A stretch of 44,454 bases of DNA. It comes from an uncultured Pelagibacteraceae bacterium. Lineage in GTDB: Bacteria; Pseudomonadota; Alphaproteobacteria; Pelagibacterales; Pelagibacteraceae. Location: the NCBI GenBank assembly GCA_902597515.1, contig CACJYB010000006.1, positions 1 to 44,454 on the forward strand, given 5' to 3'. Every line of letters begins with the position of its first letter. The stretch's first letter is position 1. The translations under genes and the position numbers were made by a program. Below, piece by piece: positions 16,322 through 24,686 of this stretch. The notes beneath the pieces are model-generated. The model was not told the DNA's origin. It worked only from the letters and a program-made list of their open reading frames with translations, and did no database searches.

Positions 16322-17265
16322 TAGATTTGAGTTACACAATTTAAGTAACAATCCTCATTTTCGTTTATTTTTATACTAACGTTTGAGTTAATTGGGATAG
16401 AAATTGTATCTTTGGGATTTAAAATACATTGAAAATCATCAATCATAATTTCCCACTTACCAGTTCTTGAAAATAATATTGTAGGTTTTTCAAACTTTAA
16501 ATTATTTATTTGACCACTATTAGATTTTAAAATTGAAAGGTTAAATCCAGTATTTTGATTTATTAATGGAGCGTATTCTTTATTTTCAAATTTATTTCCA
16601 AGAATTTGAATTAAATTAACATTATCGTTTATCTTATTTACTTGTTTTGTATTTTCATTATATTTACATATAAATTTTTCTAGCTGATCAAGTTTGTAAT
16701 TATCAAATTTTTTTATTTCTTCTTTAGAAATTGGTTCTAGAATACTTTTTCCTTTTGGAATTTCATTTAAAGATAAATCAATTAATGAATTATCATTTAA
16801 AAGTGCCATACCTGTTTTCTTTGCTTTTTCTAAGACACTTGGAACCCAAGTTATTATTCCCGGATCATCTCCACCCAAAACAACAAAAATTAAACCTTCT
16901 TCATCACCCGCATTTTCAAATGCTCTAAACATATTTGTGGGCATAGAGATAATATCTCCAGTACTTAAAATCGTTTCATCTTTACCTTCTGCTCCCCAAT
17001 AAAATTTCCATTTGCCGGAATAAATAATGAAAACTTCTGCAGTTGTATGGCTATGTAAACCGGATCCATTTTTAGGCATAGCAGATACGGCACCTAGATT
17101 AAAAGTATGTGGCATTGGTATTTTAACAAATTGTTTACTATCTTCTGCGACACCTGGGCCTACAATAGAATAATTTTTTCTTTCTTTATGACCTTCAAGT
17201 TTGCCTTCAACAAATGGCAAAGTGCTTGGAACAAGATCTTCAAATTTAGCTAATCGATTATTCAT
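16321..17265 (-). CDS. Two-domain cupin protein
   Basis: This 314-residue bicupin has an N-terminal cupin with a plausible metal site (GLHSHTTAEVFIIYSGKW then DIISMPTNMFRAFENAG). A linker follows, then a C-terminal cupin (ILFSRTGKWEIMIDD ... PKDTISIPINS) in which the histidines are lost, so it is probably structural. Cupins of this sort are dioxygenases, isomerases or sugar-binding sensors. It is the first gene of the minus-strand operon, about 50 nt from the divergent SnoaL gene, and its stop overlaps the next start by one base. Function inferred only to family level. Confidence 0.75.
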   Translation of the reverse strand: MNNRLAKFEDLVPSTLPFVEGKLEGHKERKNYSIVGPGVAEDSKQFVKIPMPHTFNLGAVSAMPKNGSGLHSHTTAEVFIIYSGKWKFYWGAEGKDETILSTGDIISMPTNMFRAFENAGDEEGLIFVVLGGDDPGIITWVPSVLEKAKKTGMALLNDNSLIDLSLNEIPKGKSILEPISKEEIKKFDNYKLDQLEKFICKYNENTKQVNKINDNVNLIQILGNKFENKEYAPLINQNTGFNLSILKSNSGQINNLKFEKPTILFSRTGKWEIMIDDFQCILNPKDTISIPINSNVSIKINENEDCYLNCVTQI

Positions 17266-17315
17266 ATTTTTTTAAACTATATTTTGTGATAGTAAAATTA
17301 TCTAACAAAAAATAT

Positions 17316-18401
17316 ATGCAAATAGAACAATTTGATACAGGTCTTAAGGGTCAAGGAAAAGTAGAAAAAATAGTCATATCACCCGAAGAAAATTATAAGT
17401 ACAAACAAGTTGTCAGAAAATATTTAAATTCGATAGTAAATGATGGCATCTCTAAACTTGATCAAAATCTTAAAAATGCGTTCTCTCACGATATTAATGT
17501 TAATTGTTTTTATCCATTAAACGAGTTTGTAGGAGTTGATGATTTTAAGGAAAAATTTTGGAAACCTCTTTTTAATTCATTTCCTGATCTCGAAAGAAGA
17601 GAGCAAATAGTAATTAGTGGCGCTTTTAGAGATAAAATCCAAGTAGGTTCAATTTCTTCATTATCAGGAGTGTTTAAAAATACTTGGTTGGGCATTCAAC
17701 CTAATAACAAAATGGTAAATTTAAAGTGTTGTGAAATTCATCAGCTTAAAGATGGTAAAATTATTGAGAGTTATATTTTAATCGATTTAATAGATTTATT
17801 AATACAAACTGGAGCAAATCCAATTAACTCTTCAAGAGGATCTGAAGGAAATTGGTTAAATCCGATTAGCACAGATGGTGTAAATTTTTTTGAAAAAGAT
17901 ATGGAAATTTCTAAAGCAAGTTTAGAGCAATCACTTATCATGCAGAGAAGTTTAAATATAAAACCTGAATTAGAGGTTTCTTCTGATAAAGATCTTAAGG
18001 AAAGATTAATAAACCATCCACAAAAAGATTATTGGCATGAAAAAATGATTTGGTATGGACCAAGTGGTATTGGAACTGCCAGATCTTTAGAGGGATTTGT
18101 AGACAATCATCAGTTACCTTTTAGAAAAACTTTTAAGGAAAGAAATTATTGGAAACTTGGTCATTATTGTGAGTTAGGGGATGGAAAATTTTCTTTAACG
18201 GCAGGATGGAATAGTATTCAGGCAATATATGGAACTGAGGATTGGTTAGGATATAAATCTGAAAACCAAAAAGTAACTATGAGAGTTATGGATTTTTATC
18301 ACCATGATGAAGGAAAAATTCGTGAAAACTGGGTTCCAATTGATATAATCCACATATTAAAACAAATTGGAGTTGATGTTTTAGAAAGTATAAAAAAATA
18401 A
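17316..18401 (+). CDS. Tandem SnoaL/NTF2-like domain protein (plus-strand copy)
   Basis: The ATG at 17316 gives 361 residues; a GTG at 17286 would add ten residues and crowd the divergent cupin promoter. Two SnoaL-like domains are visible, each ending in the same motif: DGKIIESYILIDLIDLLIQTG and EGKIRENWVPIDIIHILKQIG. This is an internal duplication shared with the protein at 15359-16321, though the two are diverged. It is 1 nt ahead of the ABC ATPase gene, so it heads the plus-strand operon. A catalytic role on the imported compound is likely but not shown. Confidence 0.7.
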   Translation: MQIEQFDTGLKGQGKVEKIVISPEENYKYKQVVRKYLNSIVNDGISKLDQNLKNAFSHDINVNCFYPLNEFVGVDDFKEKFWKPLFNSFPDLERREQIVISGAFRDKIQVGSISSLSGVFKNTWLGIQPNNKMVNLKCCEIHQLKDGKIIESYILIDLIDLLIQTGANPINSSRGSEGNWLNPISTDGVNFFEKDMEISKASLEQSLIMQRSLNIKPELEVSSDKDLKERLINHPQKDYWHEKMIWYGPSGIGTARSLEGFVDNHQLPFRKTFKERNYWKLGHYCELGDGKFSLTAGWNSIQAIYGTEDWLGYKSENQKVTMRVMDFYHHDEGKIRENWVPIDIIHILKQIGVDVLESIKK

Positions 18402-18402
18402 A

Positions 18403-19458
18403 ATGGCTAACATAAAATTTACCGGAGTACACAAATCATTTGGATCTAATAAAATAATCACAGATTTTAATCTTTTAGGTAAAGAAGATGAGTTTCTTGT
18501 ATTAGTTGGACCATCTGGATGTGGAAAATCAACTCTTCTAAGAATGATTGCCGGATTAGAAAAAATAGACGAAGGTGAAATTTTTATTAATGATCAAAAA
18601 ATTAATGAACTTCATCCTTCGAAACGTCAAACTGCAATGGTTTTTCAATCTTACGCTCTTTATCCTCATATGAATGTTTATGAAAATATGTCTTTTGGTC
18701 TAAAAATTGAAAAAAGGCCAAAGGAAGAAATCAACACAAAAGTAATGCAAGCTGCAAAAATTTTAAAAATTGAAGAACTATTAGAGCGAAAACCAAAACA
18801 ATTATCTGGAGGTCAAAGACAAAGAGTGGCGATAGGAAGAGCTATTACAAGAAATCCAAAGATATTTTTATTTGATGAACCTTTATCTAACTTAGATGCA
18901 GCATTAAGAGCTGAAATGAGGGTTGAAATATCTAAATTACACAACCAGATCAAAACAAATATGATTTATGTGACTCATGACCAAGTTGAGGCTATGACCT
19001 TAGCAGACCGAATAGTTATTTTAAATCAGGGAAATATTGAACAGGTTGGCACTCCTGAGGAAATTTATAATGATCCAGCAAATATTTTTGTTGCACAATT
19101 TATAGGCACACCCAAAATGAATATTTTAGAGGTAAACGAGGAAAATGTTGTTTCAGAAAATACAATTAAATTGCTAGGTAACTACATTCAATTTAATAAT
19201 TTAAAATTAAAACAATCAAAACATTTTGTGGGTATTAGGCCTGAACATTTAAAAGCAATTCAGAATACAAAATTTACTTTTAATCCTGAAATTGAATTAA
19301 TTGAAAACCTTGGTAATGAAAAAATTGTATATATGAAAAAAGATGAACACCAATTAAGTGCAAAAATTCCAAGCAATGTTGAAATAGGAAGTTCCATAGG
19401 TTTTGATTTAAATGACATTTTTATTTTTGATGAAAATGGAAAAAGAGTAAAATCATAA
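18403..19458 (+). CDS. ugpC: Carbohydrate ABC transporter ATP-binding protein (UgpC/MsmK/MalK type)
   Basis: This 351-residue ATPase has Walker A GPSGCGKST (36-44), Q-loop in AMVFQSYALYPHM, signature LSGGQRQR (134-141), Walker B FLFDEP (155-160), D-loop SNLDAA and the H-loop in VTHDQVEAM. A C-terminal TOBE-type domain (VGIRPEHL) marks the MalK/UgpC class. It is the only ATPase gene among the two CUT1 permease sets in the cluster, so it probably energises both, as MsiK-type shared ATPases do elsewhere. That sharing is inference. Confidence 0.93.
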   Translation: MANIKFTGVHKSFGSNKIITDFNLLGKEDEFLVLVGPSGCGKSTLLRMIAGLEKIDEGEIFINDQKINELHPSKRQTAMVFQSYALYPHMNVYENMSFGLKIEKRPKEEINTKVMQAAKILKIEELLERKPKQLSGGQRQRVAIGRAITRNPKIFLFDEPLSNLDAALRAEMRVEISKLHNQIKTNMIYVTHDQVEAMTLADRIVILNQGNIEQVGTPEEIYNDPANIFVAQFIGTPKMNILEVNEENVVSENTIKLLGNYIQFNNLKLKQSKHFVGIRPEHLKAIQNTKFTFNPEIELIENLGNEKIVYMKKDEHQLSAKIPSNVEIGSSIGFDLNDIFIFDENGKRVKS

Positions 19459-19522
19459 CACAACCTATAATTGTCTAATTTCAAATTTTTACCATTTTTT
19501 TGAATAATTAACATGTATCAAG

Positions 19523-19539
19523 CACATACCTGATATGTG
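19523..19539. promoter_or_regulatory. Inverted repeat, candidate operator upstream of system 2 binding-protein gene
   Basis: CACATA (19523-19528) and TATGTG (19534-19539) form a perfect 6-bp inverted repeat with a 5-nt centre, just upstream of a candidate promoter. A looser dyad (ATGTATCA/TGATATGT) overlaps it. The position suits a regulator binding site; the regulator is unknown. Confidence 0.4.
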
Positions 19540-19545
19540 TCAGTC

Positions 19546-19574
19546 TTGTCTTTGCTAAATAGAATCATTTTAAT
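19546..19574 (+). promoter_or_regulatory. Candidate promoter of system 2 binding-protein gene
   Basis: TTGTCT (19546-19551) and TTTAAT (19569-19574) are spaced by 17 nt, 28 nt before the ATG at 19603. A strong AGGAGG Shine-Dalgarno (19593-19598) follows. This would give the binding-protein gene its own transcript. Confidence 0.45.
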
Positions 19575-19602
19575 ATAGTTTTAAATATTAATAGGAGGGG
19601 AA

Positions 19603-20934
19603 ATGAAAAATATAATAAAGATGTTTTGCGTAATTTCGTTTTTTATTTCGAATATTGTTTACGCAGACATAAAGTTTTGGACTACAGAAGTTCAGCCTGC
19701 CCGAATGGCTAAGCAAGAAGAAATGGCTAAAGCTTTTGAAGCTAAAACAGGTATTAAAGTAGATGTGATTCCAGTAGAAGAAAAAGATTTGGGAACTAGA
19801 GCTACAGCTGCAGCGGCAGCAGGTGACTTACCAGATGTGATTTATCATACTTTACAATATGTATTGCCATGGGCTGAAGCAGGAATATTAGATGTAGATG
19901 CCAATAACGATGTTGTGAAAGAACTTGGTAAAGATACATTTGCGCCAGGTGCACTTAACATGGCAAAAAAAGGTTCAAAAATTGCAGCTGTTCCAGTTGA
20001 TGGATGGACACAAATGGTTGTTTATAGAAAAGACCTTTTTGAAAATGCAGATTTAGCACCACCAACAAGCTATGCAAATATTGTAGCTGCTGTTGAGAAG
20101 CTATCAAAACAAAACGGAATGTTTGGTTTTGTTGCTGCAACTAAAACTGATGAAAATTTCATGAGTCAGGTTTTAGAACACGTCCTTTTAGCAAATGGGG
20201 TTAATATTGTTAAAAAGGGTGGTATCAAGAAACAAGGTAAAAAACTAAAAGAAGCATTAGAGTTTTATAAAGTAATTGCTAAAGCAAGTCCTCCAGGTGA
20301 ATTGTACTGGAAACAATCTAGAGCACTTTACTTTGCAGGGAAAACTCCAATGATTATTTGGTCTCCATTTATCATGGATGAGCTTGCAGGTTTAAGAGAC
20401 TCAGCTCCACCAACAATTAACAGTGATCCAACATCACCTGAGCTAGCTTCTAAAACTGGTTTCATTACTAATTTTAGTGGACCTAGTAATAAGAAAGGTG
20501 CTGCATGGGCAGATGTTAGATATTTTGGTATAACAGCTGATGCTGATACAGATGAAGCTAAACAATTTATCATGTACTCAATGGATGAAGGTTACACAAG
20601 CACTTTATCGATAGCTCCAGAAGGTAAATTTCCTGTAAGAAGAGGAAATTCGAGTGACCCTGAGGCTTTCACAAAAGCTTGGAGTAAACTACCTGTTGGA
20701 GTTGATAGAAAAGCTCCTTTATCAGATCTATATGACCCAGATGTTATTAACAACATTGTAGCTGGTTTAGATACTGCAAATAGATGGGGTGTTAAAGAAG
20801 GTGAATTATCAAGAGCATCAAAAGTCATAAATTCTCAATTTATAAATAGAATTACTAGACTTTATATTGATGATCAAATTGATGTCGATGAGGCTGTTGA
20901 TATGATTAACAAATCATTAGCTAAATTCAATTAA
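19603..20934 (+). CDS. ABC transporter substrate-binding protein (family 1), system 2
   Basis: This 443-residue periplasmic protein starts with signal peptide MKNIIKMFCVISFFISNIVY plus ADIK (cleavage likely after VYA). The mature protein shows the type I sugar-binding pattern: IKFWTTEVQPARMAKQEEMA, then AAAAAGDLPDVIYHTLQYVL, AVPVDGWTQMVVYRKDLF and a C-terminal APEGKFPVRRG. The strong Shine-Dalgarno, own promoter and terminator directly after the stop mark it as a highly expressed unit. Together with the GH63-like hydrolase in the same operon it suggests a glycoside osmolyte as ligand; this is inference. Confidence 0.9.
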   Translation: MKNIIKMFCVISFFISNIVYADIKFWTTEVQPARMAKQEEMAKAFEAKTGIKVDVIPVEEKDLGTRATAAAAAGDLPDVIYHTLQYVLPWAEAGILDVDANNDVVKELGKDTFAPGALNMAKKGSKIAAVPVDGWTQMVVYRKDLFENADLAPPTSYANIVAAVEKLSKQNGMFGFVAATKTDENFMSQVLEHVLLANGVNIVKKGGIKKQGKKLKEALEFYKVIAKASPPGELYWKQSRALYFAGKTPMIIWSPFIMDELAGLRDSAPPTINSDPTSPELASKTGFITNFSGPSNKKGAAWADVRYFGITADADTDEAKQFIMYSMDEGYTSTLSIAPEGKFPVRRGNSSDPEAFTKAWSKLPVGVDRKAPLSDLYDPDVINNIVAGLDTANRWGVKEGELSRASKVINSQFINRITRLYIDDQIDVDEAVDMINKSLAKFN

Positions 20935-20946
20935 TTTAAATTTTTT

Positions 20947-20981
20947 AAAAAAGCGGATAATATAAATTATCCGCTTTTTTT
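20947..20981 (+). terminator. Intrinsic terminator between binding protein and permease, system 2
   Basis: AAAAAAGCGGATAAT (20947-20961) pairs with ATTATCCGCTTTTTT (20966-20980): a perfect 15-bp stem, 4-nt loop, and a run of seven T. The ATG of the permease starts at 20982, immediately after the T run. It should end most transcripts after the binding-protein gene and also remove room for a ribosome binding site. Confidence 0.9.
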
Positions 20982-22241
20982 ATGAATGATACTTTAGCAA
21001 ATACAGAAAAAAAAACTGCATACATACTTACATTACCTGCAGTCCTTTTAGTATTTTCAATAATTTTATTTCCAATTTTTGCAAACATTTGGATTAGTTT
21101 TAAAGAGGTTGAATTAAAGGATATTAGAATTCCAGAACCAAGAGCAAAAAAAATTGTAAAATCTATTTCTGATGATCCTTCTAAAATTAAAATATTATAT
21201 AAGTTAAGAAATAGTTCATTAATTCAAGAAATAAGGGATGTTTCTTTTCAAGATAATTTTCCAAAAAATTTTGAAATTGAAAATTTAGATCCAAGATGTT
21301 CTTTTAAAAAGTATAACTTAAAATGTGAATTTGGAAATTGGCCAGCTAAATATAGGGAAAATTTTCAAGTAATATTTGCAACAAATGATGGATCCAAAAT
21401 AGATAAAAAAAAACTAAAATCAATTAAACCAAAATTAGACGGTAAATCTGATAATATATTGCTTAATACTAACTTTACTCTCAAAAATTTTAAAAAAGTT
21501 TTATTTGAAAATGAATTTGTAGATTTACTACTAACAACTTTTTATTACACATTTTTTGGAACTGTTGGCTCAATAGTATTCGGTATTTTAACCGCTCAGA
21601 TGGTTAATCAAAAATTTTATGGAAGAACATTTATGAGAAGTGTTCTACTTTTCCCATATGTTGCCCCAGTTGTTGCTTTAGCTTATACTTGGGAACTTTT
21701 GCTAGACCCCAATAGTGGCACTTTAAATAGTTTGTTATTAAATTATAAAATTATTGAAACTCCAATAAACCTTCTTGGACAAAAATATATTGAAATTAGT
21801 ATTTTAGGTTTTGATTTTAAATTAAGGTTAGCACTTACAACAGTTATAATGTTTGAAATTTGGAGGTATTTTCCTTTAGCCTTTTTATTTATTCTTGCAA
21901 GACTTCAAGCTATTCCAAAAGAATTATATGAGGCAGCTGATGTTGATGGGGCCAGTCCCTTTCAAAAATTTTTTAATATTACACTTCCCCAAATTACTGC
22001 AGTAATTTCGATTTTATTTATGATTAGATTTATCTGGAATTTTAATAAATTTGAGGACGTCTTTTTATTAACTGGAGGTGCATCAGGAACAAGAACTTTA
22101 CCAATAAATGTTTATCAACAAGGTTTTGCAATATCAGACATTGGAATGGGCTCAGCTGTTTCAATAGTAATCGTAGTATTACTTTTAATGTTTATGTTTT
22201 TTTATTTTAAACTTTTAGGAAAAAGAGTAGATGAGAACTAA
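20982..22241 (+). CDS. Carbohydrate ABC transporter permease (MalF type), system 2
   Basis: This 419-residue permease has an N-terminal helix (about 14-35), a large external loop of about 120 residues (to residue 165) containing two cysteines, then five to six core helices with EAA loop ELYEAADVDGASPFQKFFNI. No Shine-Dalgarno is possible, because the start abuts the T run of a terminator; initiation must be weak, leaderless-like, or from a later codon. It overlaps the second permease by 11 nt, so those two are coupled. Confidence 0.9.
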   Translation: MNDTLANTEKKTAYILTLPAVLLVFSIILFPIFANIWISFKEVELKDIRIPEPRAKKIVKSISDDPSKIKILYKLRNSSLIQEIRDVSFQDNFPKNFEIENLDPRCSFKKYNLKCEFGNWPAKYRENFQVIFATNDGSKIDKKKLKSIKPKLDGKSDNILLNTNFTLKNFKKVLFENEFVDLLLTTFYYTFFGTVGSIVFGILTAQMVNQKFYGRTFMRSVLLFPYVAPVVALAYTWELLLDPNSGTLNSLLLNYKIIETPINLLGQKYIEISILGFDFKLRLALTTVIMFEIWRYFPLAFLFILARLQAIPKELYEAADVDGASPFQKFFNITLPQITAVISILFMIRFIWNFNKFEDVFLLTGGASGTRTLPINVYQQGFAISDIGMGSAVSIVIVVLLLMFMFFYFKLLGKRVDEN

Positions 22242-23424
22242 AAACACAATACTATTTTCGTTGATATCTACTTTTTTCTTAATTTTTTTAATTTCGATTT
22301 GGAAGATATTAGCAACATTGCAAGGTTTAAGTATTAATAGTTTTAATATAGAAATAATTTTTACATTTGGTCTTTTAATATCATTAGCTCACTTAGGAAT
22401 AGGTGACATAATTAAATCAATTTATAAATCAATAATTTTTTCTGCCATATTCGTCTTTTGTGATGGTTACTTAATACAAAAATTACCAATTTGGTATAAT
22501 GTGGGCGTATTTTTAATATTATATTTTTTCACCAATAAAATTAGCAAATATACTTTTATAGGTTTAAAAGAAGAGCACTCTACTCAAGTAATTTTATTTG
22601 ATTTTTTAACTTTATTTGGAATTTTATTTTTTTCATTTGTAATACTTTTTCCATTTTACATGATGTTAGTAACAAGTTTTAAAACACAAATAGCATTGTT
22701 AGTGAATCCTTTAGATTTTAGTATCAATTTTGGACAAGATATAAAAGATTTGTTTAAATCTTATTTTGTAATTTTTAAATCTTATAAATTTGGAAAATAT
22801 ATTGTGACTAGTACAATTGTTTCTGTTGGTACCGTTATTATCACTCTTCTTTTTGCAATACCTGCTGCTTATGCAGTTGCAAGATTAAATTTCTTTGGAA
22901 AAACATTTTTGTCTACATCTATTCTTATAATATACATGTTCCCTGCAATCGTTCTTGTTATTCCCTTGTATACAATATTTAGTCAATTGGGTTTACGTAA
23001 TTCAATAGAGGGTTTATTAATTGTGTACACGGCAACAACACTCCCAGTAGCTATTTATATGTTACAAGGATACTTCAAAAGCATACCAAAAGAATTAGAA
23101 GAAGCTGCGATATTAGATAAATTAAGTTGGTTTGGAATAATTACAAAAATTATAATTCCACTAAGTATTCCAGCTATTTCATCTGTTGCTTTGTATGTTT
23201 TTATGATTGCTTGGAATGAATTTTTATTTTCTTTAATGTTTTTGGACAATCCAAATTCATTTACATTATCAAGAGCTATTCAATACTTAAGTGGAGATGC
23301 TGAAACACCAAGACAATATTTAATGGCAGGGTCAGTTGTAGTAACATTGCCTGTATTGTTTATATTTGTTTATTTTGAAAAATATTTAGTGAGTGGTTTG
23401 ACAGCAGGAAGCGTTAAAGGATAA
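22231..23424 (+). CDS. Carbohydrate ABC transporter permease (MalG type) with extra N-terminal helices, system 2
   Basis: The product is 397 residues, against about 270-300 for typical MalG-type permeases. The standard six-helix core begins near residue 125 (FDFLTLFGILFFSFVILFPF) and ends ISGLTAGS-like as VSGLTAGSVKG. The first 115 residues add about four hydrophobic helices (for example TILFSLISTFFLIFLISIW). The EAA loop reads ELEEAAILDKLSWFGIITKI, with K in place of the conserved G. It overlaps the GH63-like gene start by one base (TAATG). The extra helices are seen; their role is unknown. Confidence 0.88.
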   Translation: MRTKNTILFSLISTFFLIFLISIWKILATLQGLSINSFNIEIIFTFGLLISLAHLGIGDIIKSIYKSIIFSAIFVFCDGYLIQKLPIWYNVGVFLILYFFTNKISKYTFIGLKEEHSTQVILFDFLTLFGILFFSFVILFPFYMMLVTSFKTQIALLVNPLDFSINFGQDIKDLFKSYFVIFKSYKFGKYIVTSTIVSVGTVIITLLFAIPAAYAVARLNFFGKTFLSTSILIIYMFPAIVLVIPLYTIFSQLGLRNSIEGLLIVYTATTLPVAIYMLQGYFKSIPKELEEAAILDKLSWFGIITKIIIPLSIPAISSVALYVFMIAWNEFLFSLMFLDNPNSFTLSRAIQYLSGDAETPRQYLMAGSVVVTLPVLFIFVYFEKYLVSGLTAGSVKG

Positions 23425-24683
23425 TGAATAGGTTTATTAAAAATGCTCAAAAAATTTTAATTGGAAATAGAAAAAGAGGATATACCTTACCAACAAATAA
23501 CAAACTTTATCCTGCTCAATGGAACTGGGATTCAGCATTTATTGCATTAGGATATTCTTATTTTAATTTAAATTTTGCATTAAAAGAAATTAAGACACTT
23601 TTAGATGGGCAATGGAAAGACGGAATGGTTCCACATATATTGTTTCATAATACAAACACAAATTATTATCCTAACCATACGGCTTGGAATTGTGGAAACA
23701 AAGTTCGCTCGTCTGGGATAACTCAGCCACCAGTACTTGCAAGTATTTTAAAACAAATAATAGACAAAAACAAAATTTCTAAAAAACAAAAAAAAGAAAT
23801 TAAAAAATTTATAATAAAAATTAAAAAATCTCATGAGTGGTTTATTAAAAATAGAGATCCCAAAAAAACTGGTTTAGTTTCAATACTTCATCCTTGGGAA
23901 AGTGGTTATGATAACTCTTCGCTTTGGGATGGACCAATGAGTAAAGTTAAAATTGAAAAAAATATACAATACAAAAGAGCTGATAATAAAGTCATTAATC
24001 CAGAACATAGACCTTTAAATATTGACTATGATAGATATGTAACGATTAAAAACGATTTAAGAAAAAAAAAATATAATCCAAAAAAAATTTTCAATACTGC
24101 ATTATTCAATGTTGTTGATATTGGATTTAATTCTATATTTCTTAAAGCAAATAAAGATTTAATCATTCTTTTAAAAAAATTTAATCTAGATAGCTCAAAA
24201 ATTATTAATTATGTAAAATTTACTGAGAGAAATATTTTAAGATTTTTTGACAAAAAAAAAGGTGCTTTTTTCTCATTTGATTTAAGAAATAAAAAAAAAA
24301 TATCAGTCCCATCAATAACAAATTACTTAGTATTGTTTGCCGACATTAACAATCATGAGATAAATAATGTTTTAATCAAAAACTTAAAAAAACATAACTT
24401 AAAAGAAAAATATTTCTTTTCTTCAATAAAACCTAATCACAAAAGCTTTGAGGAAAAACGTTATTGGAGAGGTCCTGTGTGGGTTAATTGTAATTGGTTT
24501 ATATGCAAGGGTCTCATGAGTAAGGACGAAAAATATTCAAAAAAAATTAAACAAAGCACTATTAGATTGGTAGAAAAAAAAGGATTTCATGAATATTACA
24601 GTTGCAAGAATGGTAAACCTATGGGAGCAAATAATTTTTCTTGGTCTGCAGCGCTCTATTTAGATTTAAAATTAACCAATTAA
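23424..24683 (+). CDS. Cytoplasmic GH63-like glycoside hydrolase (glucosyl-/mannosylglycerate hydrolase type)
   Basis: This 419-residue protein has no signal peptide. It shows the (alpha/alpha)6-barrel landmarks of the GH63/trehalase-like clan: YPAQWNWDSAFIALGY near residue 30, QWKDGMVPHILFHN, SGITQPPVLASIL, LHPWESGYDNSSLWDG, RYWRGPVWVNCNWF and the C-terminal FHEYYSCKNGKPMGA with NFSWSAALYLDL. Bacterial enzymes with this set hydrolyse glucosylglycerate or mannosylglycerate, compatible solutes of marine microbes. It is coupled to the system 2 permease, so the imported glycoside is probably cut inside the cell. Substrate identity is inference. Confidence 0.75.
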   Translation: MNRFIKNAQKILIGNRKRGYTLPTNNKLYPAQWNWDSAFIALGYSYFNLNFALKEIKTLLDGQWKDGMVPHILFHNTNTNYYPNHTAWNCGNKVRSSGITQPPVLASILKQIIDKNKISKKQKKEIKKFIIKIKKSHEWFIKNRDPKKTGLVSILHPWESGYDNSSLWDGPMSKVKIEKNIQYKRADNKVINPEHRPLNIDYDRYVTIKNDLRKKKYNPKKIFNTALFNVVDIGFNSIFLKANKDLIILLKKFNLDSSKIINYVKFTERNILRFFDKKKGAFFSFDLRNKKKISVPSITNYLVLFADINNHEINNVLIKNLKKHNLKEKYFFSSIKPNHKSFEEKRYWRGPVWVNCNWFICKGLMSKDEKYSKKIKQSTIRLVEKKGFHEYYSCKNGKPMGANNFSWSAALYLDLKLTN

Positions 24684-24686
24684 TTA

